A stretch of 9,654 bases of DNA from an uncultured Clostridia bacterium (GCA_947624765.1 CANQLS010000045.1:1-9654); one strand, 5' to 3'. Shown: positions 1-7,640, counted from the first letter of the stretch. Translations and numbers: made by a program. Notes: a model not told the origin generated them from the letters alone.

Positions 1-11
1 TAATTTTTTAA

Positions 12-1943
12 TTACCATGATCTTCCGCCTCCGCCGCCGGAGCCCCTGCCTGACGAACCACCACCTGATGAATGACTACTAGATGAGCTACTACTATATG
101 AACTACTATATGAACTTCTACCATATGAGCTACTACTAGATGAACTTTTAGATGATGAAGCAATACCACTTCCAAATCTCATAGCTCGAGATGATGATGA
201 ATATAATCGTCTACTATCTCCAACACTAAAAGTATTACTATCGCTCCATTCTGGCTCTTTCATTGATATGATTTCAAATTTTTTTATCCATTTGTTTGAA
301 ACACCTAATACATACGCATATGGTAAAATATCATAAAAATAATTCGGATTTTGCATTACCATGTCCTCTAATTCCTCTTTTCTAGCTATTTTCAAGAAGT
401 TTTTAAAACCAAGCACCTTGCCTAATAGATTTCTAGCTTGTTGCGATTTAACTGGTATTATAGTTCCTAAAAATGCTATCGTCAAAATGTAAGTTCCTAT
501 TGGCAATACTTTTGAAAATGCTTCACCATTTAATAAAGGAATTAATATCTTAGGTAAAAGGACTATTCCAGCAAAACATAATAAACAAAAAAATAAATTT
601 TTTAGTGCAATATCCATATCAAAACGCAAATAGAATCCCTTCACCAAACAATACTCAATAATAGGAAAAAGTATCAATCCACTTGCTTTTATTATATCTT
701 CATCCATAGAACAAATAATCACTAAAAAAATTAAAAATAAGACTAGGCTCGTAATCAAAATTTGCTTGTTACTTCCAAAAATTTTACTGTGATTCTCTTC
801 TTTGTTAATTCTAGAAATTATTTTTTCTTCTGTTATATAAAATTCATTATATAAATCTTTACAAGTAACGATTTTTCCTTTTTTAAAAAGTCCTTTTAAA
901 AAAAGTCTTTCATTTTCATCATTACCATTATAATCTTTTAATTTAATAAACAAAAAATTATTATTGACTTCTTTTCTAATCTTCAAATACCCTTTATTTG
1001 CTAAATAAACCAATAGAGACACGACATCTTTTGCTTTTGCTTTTTTATGATATAAAAAACCTACATATAGACTATTTAATCCCTCTGGTGGATAAAACTC
1101 AACTGTTTTTACAATTGGATATTTCAATTTGTCTCTTATCAACAGTCCTACACATATGATAAGTGAAATAAGCGGTAAAATAATGGTATAATTTTCATAC
1201 CAAAACAAAAGGAAACGATTCCAAAGCGATTTTGTAAAATATCCTTCTGTTAGTTCGCACCTTACTGTTAAGGCTTGTCCAGGTCTTAAAATTCCTTGAT
1301 AACTTCCCGTTATTTTTGTGCCATCTACTATATAAGAAATGTTTTCTGAATTTGTTGAACCAACATTTTCTGCTGAAAATCCTAATTTACTTTCATCAAA
1401 TTCTTTTGGCATTTCTATCGTAAAAGTAATATTTCCAATTACCGTATCCCATTCATTGCCGATGATATTGAAATATAATTCGTCATATTCTTTTGATGGA
1501 TCATTTCCAATACCATATTGATAATTTATTACATAAGTTTGTTTACCTTTTACTGTACGATTTGCAGAACCTATCTGTATTTCATAACGGTCATTTTGCT
1601 TTAATATTGTGTACTCATTATTTACAGATACATCCTTTACATAGGCAATATTCTTCGACGTCGTTCCATCTAATCTTTCTACTGTATTTTTTAATGGAAT
1701 GCTTCTAATAATTCCATGTCTTGCCTTATTAAAATATGCAGTGATTGTTTCTGTAATGTCAAATGTGTTATCTTCATTTACAATCATATGTACATCATAA
1801 CTATCAATGACATAGTCATAAAAATTGTATGATTTTATATTACTAGGAGTTAATTCTTCATCAGCATAAATTCTATGTACATTAAAAGAAAATATAAAAA
1901 TCATAATTGATAGAATAAATAATAATTGTTTATATTTTTTCAT
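12..1943 (-). CDS. DUF2207 family membrane protein with Ser/Gly-rich tail
   Basis: Predicted exported, multi-pass membrane protein of 643 residues; its biochemical role is unknown. Seen: a signal peptide (about 1-27, cut likely after IYA), then an extracytoplasmic beta-rich DUF2207 domain (about 42-235). A membrane segment at 251-269 is followed by the typical soluble stretch with FYPPEGLNSLYVGFL (283-297) and VYLANKGYLKI (312-322). Further hydrophobic segments lie near 394-412, 419-437, 448-470 and 477-497. A conserved family motif, YFYDILPYAYVLGVSNKW (535-552), follows. The tail (581-643) is almost all Ser, Tyr and Gly and ends GGGGGRSW, as in many family members. The ATG has an AAGGAG site (1952-1958 region) inside the end of the upstream lemA, only 6 bases away, so the two are translationally close and surely cotranscribed. 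The family assignment is firm; any function, such as an envelope stress or export role, would be guesswork. Confidence 0.93.
   Translation of the reverse strand: MKKYKQLLFILSIMIFIFSFNVHRIYADEELTPSNIKSYNFYDYVIDSYDVHMIVNEDNTFDITETITAYFNKARHGIIRSIPLKNTVERLDGTTSKNIAYVKDVSVNNEYTILKQNDRYEIQIGSANRTVKGKQTYVINYQYGIGNDPSKEYDELYFNIIGNEWDTVIGNITFTIEMPKEFDESKLGFSAENVGSTNSENISYIVDGTKITGSYQGILRPGQALTVRCELTEGYFTKSLWNRFLLFWYENYTIILPLISLIICVGLLIRDKLKYPIVKTVEFYPPEGLNSLYVGFLYHKKAKAKDVVSLLVYLANKGYLKIRKEVNNNFLFIKLKDYNGNDENERLFLKGLFKKGKIVTCKDLYNEFYITEEKIISRINKEENHSKIFGSNKQILITSLVLFLIFLVIICSMDEDIIKASGLILFPIIEYCLVKGFYLRFDMDIALKNLFFCLLCFAGIVLLPKILIPLLNGEAFSKVLPIGTYILTIAFLGTIIPVKSQQARNLLGKVLGFKNFLKIARKEELEDMVMQNPNYFYDILPYAYVLGVSNKWIKKFEIISMKEPEWSDSNTFSVGDSRRLYSSSSRAMRFGSGIASSSKSSSSSSSYGRSSYSSSYSSSSSSSHSSGGGSSGRGSGGGGGRSW
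79..145 (-). repeat. Short 12-bp repeats encoding the Ser/Tyr tail
   Basis: On the plus strand the unit CTACTATATGAA occurs twice in perfect tandem (91-102 and 103-114). Degenerate copies such as CTACTAGATGAG or CTACTAGATGAA flank it. Read on the minus strand each unit gives the SYSS-type tetrapeptide of the DUF2207 C-terminal tail (residues about 600-622). The unit length is a multiple of three, so gain or loss of units would keep the frame. Confidence 0.7.
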
Positions 1944-1949
1944 TTGTTC

Positions 1950-2507
1950 TTACTCCTTATTGAAATCTACTTCTACACTATCTCTTGCTTCTTTTTCTGC
2001 TTCAAACATATTTTTTGGTCTATATCCAAACATAGTTGCAAAAATATTATTAGGAAACATTTCTACTTGATTATTAAACATTTTTATAACTCCATTATAA
2101 TATTTCCTTGCATTTGCAATATCTTCCTCTACTTTTATTAATTGTTCACTTAGCTCTTGGAAATTTTGATTTGATTTCAATTCAGGATAATTCTCTGCTA
2201 CCACCATAATACTAGCAATATCTTTCGCTATTTTTTCATTAGTTTTTAATTTGTCTTCGTATGACATATTTTCATAACTTCCGCTTCTTAACCTTGCTAT
2301 TTCCTGCAACGTATTATTTTCATGCGTTGCATATCCCTTTACAACTTCTACAATATTAGGCACTAAATCCCATCTTTTTTTCAAATAAACATCCATGGTA
2401 GAGAAAGCTTCTTTTACCATATTATTCAATCTAACAAGACTATTATACAAAATAAAAACATATACAAAAATTACTACTAATATTGCAATAAGAATATAAA
2501 TCCACAT
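1950..2507 (-). CDS. lemA: LemA family membrane protein
   Basis: LemA-family protein of 185 residues, the usual length. An N-terminal membrane anchor (about 2-21) is followed by a long helical-bundle domain; whether that domain faces in or out is not settled by the sequence. Family signatures seen: YNSLVRLNNMVKEAFSTMDV (21-40), KRWDLVPNIVEVVKGYATHE (44-63), AENYPELKSNQNFQ (104-117) and YYNGVIKMFNNQVEMFPNN (136-154). The ATG is preceded by a strong AAGGGGGAG site (about 2514-2522) at normal spacing and by a good promoter (2529-2556). The gene therefore starts its own transcription unit, shared with the DUF2207 gene 6 bases downstream. LemA and DUF2207 are a recurrent pair across bacteria. No enzymatic motif is visible and the molecular role is not established, so the call is a family name only. 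Confidence 0.95.
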   Translation of the reverse strand: MWIYILIAILVVIFVYVFILYNSLVRLNNMVKEAFSTMDVYLKKRWDLVPNIVEVVKGYATHENNTLQEIARLRSGSYENMSYEDKLKTNEKIAKDIASIMVVAENYPELKSNQNFQELSEQLIKVEEDIANARKYYNGVIKMFNNQVEMFPNNIFATMFGYRPKNMFEAEKEARDSVEVDFNKE

Positions 2508-2528
2508 TTTTCTCTCCCCCTTACATTA

Positions 2529-2556
2529 ATTATAGCATACCCTTATTACAATTCAA
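2529..2556 (-). promoter_or_regulatory. Sigma-A-type promoter of lemA-DUF2207
   Basis: On the minus strand a -35 TTGAAT (2551-2556) and a consensus -10 TATAAT (2529-2534) are separated by 16 bases. The -10 is extended by TGC (2535-2537), giving ATGCTATAAT. A start near 2522 would leave a leader of about 15 bases containing the AAGGGGGAG ribosome site of lemA. The whole promoter lies in the 64-base gap after the deacetylase gene. Confidence 0.72.
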
Positions 2557-2571
2557 ATATTTTTCACCACA

Positions 2572-3303
2572 TTATTGTGTAACGAAATCATGCAATGTCC
2601 TAAATTCATAACCATCTTCACGCAAAAAGTTAATCGAATCTTCTAATACATCATAAGTTTTATTTACATCACCCGAATCATGCATTAAAACAATGATACT
2701 TCCTTTTCCTTCTACTGTTTTTTTCAAGTTCTGCATTAATTGATAATGACTATATTTCTTTATACCGTCATTATTTAATGCATTCCAATCAATATAGCTA
2801 TAATCAATTTCTTTTAAATAGTTAAAACATTTTTCTTTTTGTGAATGATAAGAAGGACTTGTTGAACCATTTGGAAATCTAAAAATCTTACAAGAAAAAT
2901 TAGGTATTTCCAATATCTCAGCTAATATCTCATCTGTTTTCTGTACTTCTTCTAAAAAAGAATTTTTAGAAGAATAAATTTTACTGTTATTATGCGAATA
3001 TGTATGATTTCCAATAAAATGTCCTTCATCATATTCTCTTTGAATTAATTCTGGATATTTTTCTGCACGTGAACCAATAACAAAAAAAGAAGCTTGTATA
3101 TCATATTCTGATAAAATATCTAATATCTTTGGTGTTACTCGTTTTGTTGGTCCATCATCAAATGTTAAATACGCAATTTTTTCCGAAGAATTTACTTTAA
3201 TATAAGAAACAGGAATTGCATTATCACAATCAAAGCTTACATTCATAAGTCCATAAATTGTTATCATTAGCACCGATAAAACAAACCATACACTTTTTCT
3301 CAT
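2572..3303 (-). CDS. Exported polysaccharide deacetylase (NodB domain, CE4)
   Basis: Metal-dependent de-N-acetylase or de-O-acetylase acting outside the membrane on a wall glycan such as peptidoglycan or secondary wall polymer; the substrate is not readable from sequence. Numbering from the ATG at 3303 (243 residues): a hydrophobic N-terminal signal or anchor follows MRKSV (about 4-21). All five NodB motifs are present: TFDDGP (47-52, catalytic and metal Asp), HTYSH (100-104, metal His pair), RFPNG (142-146), DWN (172-174) and LMHDS (206-210). The active site therefore looks intact. The start is uncertain. The frame is open upstream to an ATG at 3321 and a TTG at 3330, but no start has a clear Shine-Dalgarno site and the TTG touches the inverted repeat. 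I prefer 3303 because it gives a normal basic-then-hydrophobic signal sequence. It may be its own transcript or depend on readthrough from the SLH gene. Confidence 0.9.
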   Translation of the reverse strand: MRKSVWFVLSVLMITIYGLMNVSFDCDNAIPVSYIKVNSSEKIAYLTFDDGPTKRVTPKILDILSEYDIQASFFVIGSRAEKYPELIQREYDEGHFIGNHTYSHNNSKIYSSKNSFLEEVQKTDEILAEILEIPNFSCKIFRFPNGSTSPSYHSQKEKCFNYLKEIDYSYIDWNALNNDGIKKYSHYQLMQNLKKTVEGKGSIIVLMHDSGDVNKTYDVLEDSINFLREDGYEFRTLHDFVTQ

Positions 3304-3330
3304 ATTACAATATATATGCATACATGACAA
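3302..3330 (-). promoter_or_regulatory. Possible promoter overlapping the deacetylase start
   Basis: On the minus strand TTGTCA (3325-3330) and TAATAT (3302-3307) are exactly 17 bases apart, a good match to a sigma-A promoter. The -10 box overlaps the preferred ATG (3301-3303). Transcription from it would begin at or just inside the coding region, so it is either fortuitous, serves a leaderless or shorter product, or shows that the true start lies further in. AT-rich spacers make chance matches common. Confidence 0.35.
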
Positions 3331-3363
3331 AACAAGAATAGTTTTTGAAACTATTCTTGTTTT
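3329..3363 (-). terminator. Perfect 16-bp inverted repeat, probable terminator of the SLH gene
   Basis: Arms 3329-3344 and 3348-3363 are perfectly complementary with a 3-base loop. The repeat begins 11 bases after the SLH gene stop. The stem is mostly A/T and ends in four T paired with four A, followed on the minus strand by GTC rather than a longer T run, so termination may be incomplete. A transcript from the plus strand would see a similar structure, but no plus-strand gene is present to use it. Confidence 0.65.
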
Positions 3364-3374
3364 ATTAAACTTTT

Positions 3375-6300
3375 CTATTTTGTTGTTTTTGTAACAAATC
3401 TCATTAATATTGTTGCAATTTCAGCTCTAGTTGCTAAACCTTTTGAGTCAAAATTATTTTCATTTTTTCCTTGCATTAAGCCTAATGTTCTCATTAATTT
3501 TACATTTTCTACTGCATAATCTGAAATAGATTTAGCATCTTCATATTCTGCAAATTCTACACCAGATGACGGGATATTTACTTTCATGTTTTTAATATAT
3601 CTTGCCATCATTGTTGCTATTTCTTCTCTACTAATTTCTCTATCTGGTTCAAATAAATTATTTCCTACGCCATTTACAATTCCATATTCTGCTGCCCAAG
3701 CAATCGCGTTAGAATAATAACTATCTTTAGATACATCAGCGAAAGTAGAATTTGCAGTAGTTGTTGCACCAGCTAATCTATATAATACAGTTGCCATCAT
3801 TCCTCTTGTTATAGATAATTCAGGTGCAAATATGTTTGTAGCAGTTCCATTCATTAGTTTTTTCTCTGTTACAAATTTAACTGCATCATAGTACCAAGTA
3901 TCATTATCAACGTCATCATACAAAGCAGATGGTTCGTCTGCTAACTTAAATGTAACTTCTAAAGTATGATTTTTATTTACTTTTTCAAAAGTATATTCTG
4001 TAACTGCTCCAACGCTTTTACCGTCTACTAAAACATCTGCAACAACATAATCTTTATCAGGTGTAATAGTAAATTTTTGATTTTCATTTTCAGCAACTTC
4101 TACTTTTCCATTTGGTGAAACTTTTCCGTTTGCTCCAACAGTAACAGTTATTTCAAACTTTTCATCTTTTGAACTTCCGCCACCGCCAGCTCCAGAACCG
4201 CCACCAGCACCTGTTCCTCCGCCAGTAGTAACTGCTTTAATAGTTACTGCAAAATCAATCTTTATGTCTGGATCTACTCCATTGCTTACTTTTACTTTAA
4301 AACTATCTTTACCTGTATAATCTTTTTCTGGAGTATATACTACACTATTTTCAGAAACTTCTACTTTACCATGTAAAGCTTCTTCCAAAACTGTATATGT
4401 TAATTTAACACCATTTTTGTCTTTATCAGATAATTCTACAGTCTTAGATGTATTTTCATTAATTGTAAAATTCTTATTAGCTTCAGTAATACAATCTTCT
4501 ACTGTCAATACTTTTCTAATTTTTACAGTTACTTTTACTGCTTCAGATTCATTACCTGCTTTATCAACTGCTATAATTTCAAAACTATCCGTAGCACCAG
4601 CACTATATGAAGTTGCCTTGTAAATATATTCGCCAGTAATTTCATTTAATTCTAATGTGCCATGTGAAGGATTTTTCTTAACTTTATATGAAGTAACTTT
4701 TAGATTATCTGTTGCTTCTACAGAATCTGTTAATGTTTGATTTTCATCAACATCTTTTGATACTTCTTTATTTGCAAACTTTGGAGCCTCGCTATCTTCA
4801 ATGGTAATATGCTCTACAATTGTTGATGTTTTTTCACTTTCTGATTTTGTTATATAAATATCATATACACCTACTTCTGTTATAAGGAATCCATCATCTG
4901 TTCTGAAATCTTCTGTTCTATCCTCACCTTGTTTATCTATACTTAGTAGGCTAATCGTAGAATGCATTGTAACATTCTTTTGATAAATTTCTATAGTAAT
5001 AGAAGATTCTGAATTTTTTATACTTACACTTTCATGTACAACATCATGATTATTAACAGTTGCTTGTGATGTAGCAGTCTTTATTTCAACATCTGTTGGT
5101 GGAACTGGAGCAGTATTATCTATTGTAACACTAAATTCAACTTCTGCAGAACTTTCGCCATGATTGCTTACAGCTTTTACTTTTATTGTATATTCTCCTG
5201 CTTCACTTAATGTTAATACATACTTTCCAGCTTCATTTACTTTAATATGTTGTGTATCTTGTGGTTGTTCATCTTTTGTTATATCAACAGAAATTTCTTT
5301 AATATTTGATTTATCTGTATCAGAAACAGTAAATTCAAAATTAACATTTCCATTAGTTGAACCGCCATTTGGTATTTCTGAATGTTGTTCATCATTATTT
5401 AATGCTAAGATAGATGGAACATTAGGTATATCAGTATTAATTTCAAAATCTCCACTATTTGCAATTGTTTCATTACCTGCTTCATCTACTGCATATATAT
5501 ATAAGGTATAATTTCCATTAGTAATTTCTGGTTGAACACCATTTTCATCAAGTGGTGTTACTATCTCAGTCTTATTTGGTGCTTCACTTCCAGTTGTTAC
5601 CCACTTATAATATACTTTAACTGTAGATTTATCTTGCACATTAACTGTTGGAACTTTAGTTGTTAATTCGTTAGCATTTGTATCTGGATTAAAAGTAACT
5701 ACAGGGTTAGTAACATCAATATAATATGGTCCACGATCTAATGTAACTTTATTACCTAGTTTATCTTGACCAACTAAATGTAAATAATAAATTCCGTCTT
5801 TATTTGGTGTAACAACGTTAGCCTCAAATAAATTTAATGTAGAACTTGTTGCTACTAATTCTTCAAAACCATTTTCGTCTTGAGTAGTTTCTGACTCATC
5901 CCATAAATATTTTAAAGTTTCAGTATCTAATCCACTAGCATCATCTTCAAAAGTTACAGTAACTGTTTTATCATGTTCGTAAGAGCCATTATTCTCTGAA
6001 CTTGTTAATATTGTTGGAGCTTTATTATCAACTTTAAAGCCTTTTTCTGTGCAAGTAATAGTAGCATTTCCAACATCATCTTCTGCATAAATCCATAAAT
6101 AATATGTAGTTTCTACATCACTACCAATACTTTTTGTAATAGGAGTATCAGATGTAAATGTATCTGAAAAATCTTCTGGACTTTTTTCTAAAGACTTATT
6201 GCCTTCTTCCCATAAATATTTCAATGCACTAGTCTTTACTCCAGAACCGTTTTCATCTTTAACTGTAACTGTAACACTTAATTCATCTAATTTTTCATAA

Positions 6301-7472
6301 TCGTCATTTCCGTCTTTGTCAAAGCTAACTGTAGGAGCAACTTCATCAATTAAATATGCATTGCTCTTTTCGAAAGCAACATTTCCAGCTTTATCTTTTG
6401 CCATTACATATAAATAATAAGTTCCAGAAATTCCTGTTGGTATTTCGCTAATTTCTTCTTCATGTATAAACTCTTTAGCGTTTTCTGTAGTAAATAATTC
6501 CTCATTTAACTCTTCATGTGAAGTGGTTGACCAAAAATATTTAAGAGTACTTGCATCTACTCCTGAATGTTGATCTACTACATTAATCTTAGGCTTTGAA
6601 CTGCCAGCAACAAATATACCGCTAGAACCATTAGGCTCAATTGTAATTGTTGGAGCTGTGAAATCAATTTTTACTTCTTCGTCTATATAATCACTAAATG
6701 TTTCTGTTTTATCTTTAATACGTGCCTTTACTTCTGTAATGCCTTCATTTGTAATAGTAAATTCACATTTTTCTATATGTGATTCTACAGGTACAACTTG
6801 CTCTTCTTCTTGTGTTGTAGCTCCCGATAAAGTATACCTATAATCTGTAATTTCGCTATATGTAATGTTTGGATAAATGTTCAAAACAACAGTTGCACCA
6901 TCTTTATCATTAATCCACATATCTCTAATATCGTTTTCTTTATTTGTGTCGCTTTTTCTATAAACTTCTATTACAGGTGGATTTGGTTTTTCATCTTTAA
7001 TCAAAGAAATAGATGGGTTAACTCTTATACTATCAATAAAAATAGCTTTTTCTTTTTGTTCAACCTCATCATTGACAACTTCATAAACTTGTAAATTTGC
7101 AAAGCTAAGTCTGTCTTGGCTAATTTCTGTTATCTTTATAGAATTAAAATTATAAGGACCAATTGAAACCTTGTGTTCTTCTACATCTGTTAAATTTTCT
7201 TGTTTAATTTCACAAATCTGTTCTTCTGATTTCTCACTTTCTGATTCATAAAATGTAACAACAAATTTTAGTCTTACTGGTTTTTCTGTTGTAACTGTAC
7301 CAGTTAAAGTTATTTGTAAATTCTCTCCAACTCTGTAAAAATATTTTGTAAGTCTAGGAGCTAAATTTAACATAGATTTTGTTATAGTAGCCTCAACTGC
7401 AAAAATGCTACCACCTAACAAAAATATCATTAAAGATAGCAATAAAATTGAAATTAAAAATTTTCCCCTCAT
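3375..7472 (-). CDS. Secreted SLH-domain surface protein with Ig-like repeats
   Basis: Large cell-surface protein of 1365 residues, predicted to be held non-covalently to secondary wall polymer. Seen in order: a signal peptide (about 1-25); two poorly defined beta-rich regions (30-270); tandem Ig-like modules (about 272-895) opening with an (A/N/I)P pair and, in the first four, closing with a Y(Y/T)L...D..GN strand; two cadherin-like modules (about 897-987 and 1000-1080, with VYTPEKDYTGKDSFKVKVS at 1045-1063). Then come a Gly-rich linker (1083-1100), a divergent InlB B-type repeat (about 1106-1176, VTVGANGKVSPNG) and three SLH domains (1184-1235, 1244-1293, 1307-1361). The TRAE-position motifs read TRGM, SREE and TRAE, so the third is canonical. 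The ATG has AAAGGAAG about 8 bases upstream. No LPXTG motif or catalytic site is visible. It has only four cysteines. Adhesin, S-layer component or wall scaffold are all possible; ligand unknown. Confidence 0.93.
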   Translation of the reverse strand: MRGKFLISILLLSLMIFLLGGSIFAVEATITKSMLNLAPRLTKYFYRVGENLQITLTGTVTTEKPVRLKFVVTFYESESEKSEEQICEIKQENLTDVEEHKVSIGPYNFNSIKITEISQDRLSFANLQVYEVVNDEVEQKEKAIFIDSIRVNPSISLIKDEKPNPPVIEVYRKSDTNKENDIRDMWINDKDGATVVLNIYPNITYSEITDYRYTLSGATTQEEEQVVPVESHIEKCEFTITNEGITEVKARIKDKTETFSDYIDEEVKIDFTAPTITIEPNGSSGIFVAGSSKPKINVVDQHSGVDASTLKYFWSTTSHEELNEELFTTENAKEFIHEEEISEIPTGISGTYYLYVMAKDKAGNVAFEKSNAYLIDEVAPTVSFDKDGNDDYEKLDELSVTVTVKDENGSGVKTSALKYLWEEGNKSLEKSPEDFSDTFTSDTPITKSIGSDVETTYYLWIYAEDDVGNATITCTEKGFKVDNKAPTILTSSENNGSYEHDKTVTVTFEDDASGLDTETLKYLWDESETTQDENGFEELVATSSTLNLFEANVVTPNKDGIYYLHLVGQDKLGNKVTLDRGPYYIDVTNPVVTFNPDTNANELTTKVPTVNVQDKSTVKVYYKWVTTGSEAPNKTEIVTPLDENGVQPEITNGNYTLYIYAVDEAGNETIANSGDFEINTDIPNVPSILALNNDEQHSEIPNGGSTNGNVNFEFTVSDTDKSNIKEISVDITKDEQPQDTQHIKVNEAGKYVLTLSEAGEYTIKVKAVSNHGESSAEVEFSVTIDNTAPVPPTDVEIKTATSQATVNNHDVVHESVSIKNSESSITIEIYQKNVTMHSTISLLSIDKQGEDRTEDFRTDDGFLITEVGVYDIYITKSESEKTSTIVEHITIEDSEAPKFANKEVSKDVDENQTLTDSVEATDNLKVTSYKVKKNPSHGTLELNEITGEYIYKATSYSAGATDSFEIIAVDKAGNESEAVKVTVKIRKVLTVEDCITEANKNFTINENTSKTVELSDKDKNGVKLTYTVLEEALHGKVEVSENSVVYTPEKDYTGKDSFKVKVSNGVDPDIKIDFAVTIKAVTTGGGTGAGGGSGAGGGGSSKDEKFEITVTVGANGKVSPNGKVEVAENENQKFTITPDKDYVVADVLVDGKSVGAVTEYTFEKVNKNHTLEVTFKLADEPSALYDDVDNDTWYYDAVKFVTEKKLMNGTATNIFAPELSITRGMMATVLYRLAGATTTANSTFADVSKDSYYSNAIAWAAEYGIVNGVGNNLFEPDREISREEIATMMARYIKNMKVNIPSSGVEFAEYEDAKSISDYAVENVKLMRTLGLMQGKNENNFDSKGLATRAEIATILMRFVTKTTK
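4173..4226 (-). other. Gly-rich flexible linker before the wall-binding part
   Basis: Residues 1083-1100 of the SLH protein are nearly all Gly with a few Ser, Thr and Ala. The DNA here is clearly more G+C-rich than its surroundings because of GGN codons. The linker separates the Ig/cadherin-like stalk from the InlB-type repeat and SLH anchor, and probably gives flexibility. Confidence 0.75.
5433..6659 (-). repeat. Tandem Ig-like modules in the SLH protein
   Basis: Four successive modules (residues about 272-681) begin after prolines 274, 380, 486 and 590, with the next at 683, so the period is 106, 106, 104 and 93 residues. The first three carry a SG.....LKY(F/L)W motif (303-314, 410-421, 513-524) and the fourth a shortened YYKW (621-624). 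Each ends in a strand of the type YYLY...AKDKAGN (352-364, 457-469, 562-574, 655-667). Sequence between these landmarks has diverged, so the duplication is not recent. Confidence 0.8.
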
Positions 7473-7539
7473 TTACCTCTTCCTTTCTGATTTTTTCTCT
7501 TGTACAAAAAAATGTTCATAAATTCTAAGTACTAATAAA

Positions 7540-7548
7540 ATTATAGCA
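7540..7548 (-). promoter_or_regulatory. Extended -10 promoter of the SLH-protein gene
   Basis: On the minus strand a consensus TATAAT (7540-7545) is preceded by TGC (7546-7548), an extended -10. No good -35 hexamer lies 16-18 bases upstream, which is common for extended -10 promoters. A start near 7533 gives a leader of about 60 bases with the AAAGGAAG ribosome site near its end. A second TATAAT at 7585-7590 has no -35 and no TG extension, so I rate it lower. Confidence 0.6.
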
Positions 7549-7612
7549 TTCTTCTTTTTAAAAGTATATCGTTTCGTATAACTTATTATATGAAATATTT
7601 GGAAATTCGCAT

Positions 7613-7640
7613 AAAAAAACAGGTATATTGCAACCTGTTT
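7613..7640 (-). terminator. Intrinsic terminator of the rpsD-rpoA-rplQ operon
   Basis: Minus-strand arms AAACAGGT (7633-7640) and ACCTGTTT (7617-7624) form an 8-bp stem with an 8-base loop. The stem runs into a stretch of seven T (7613-7619). It begins 20 bases after the rplQ stop. Stem, loop and T tract fit a rho-independent terminator read in the minus direction; the T run is shorter (TTTCTT) in the other direction. Confidence 0.85.

Noticed and set aside
1339..2141. Plus-strand open frames of 60-71 codons opposite the DUF2207 and LemA genes
   Set aside because: They lie wholly antisense to well-supported family proteins, have no ribosome site or recognisable domain, and follow from the AT-rich codon use of the real genes. 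The same applies to plus-strand frames at 4417-4623, 5164-5511, 7932-8126 and 8341-8586.
3304..3330. TTG at 3330 as the start of the deacetylase
   Set aside because: It adds nine residues (MSCMHIYCN) in front of a normal signal sequence, has no ribosome site and abuts the inverted repeat. The ATG at 3303 gives a typical signal peptide.
3329..3363. Inverted repeat as an attachment site or insertion-element end
   Set aside because: No transposase, integrase or flanking duplication is present. The position right after a stop codon and the short loop fit a transcript-end hairpin.
7561..7585. Apparent palindrome GTATATCG...CGTATAAC upstream of the SLH gene, as an operator
   Set aside because: Only the two end bases and the inner CG of each arm pair; the centre four positions do not. 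It is not a real inverted repeat.
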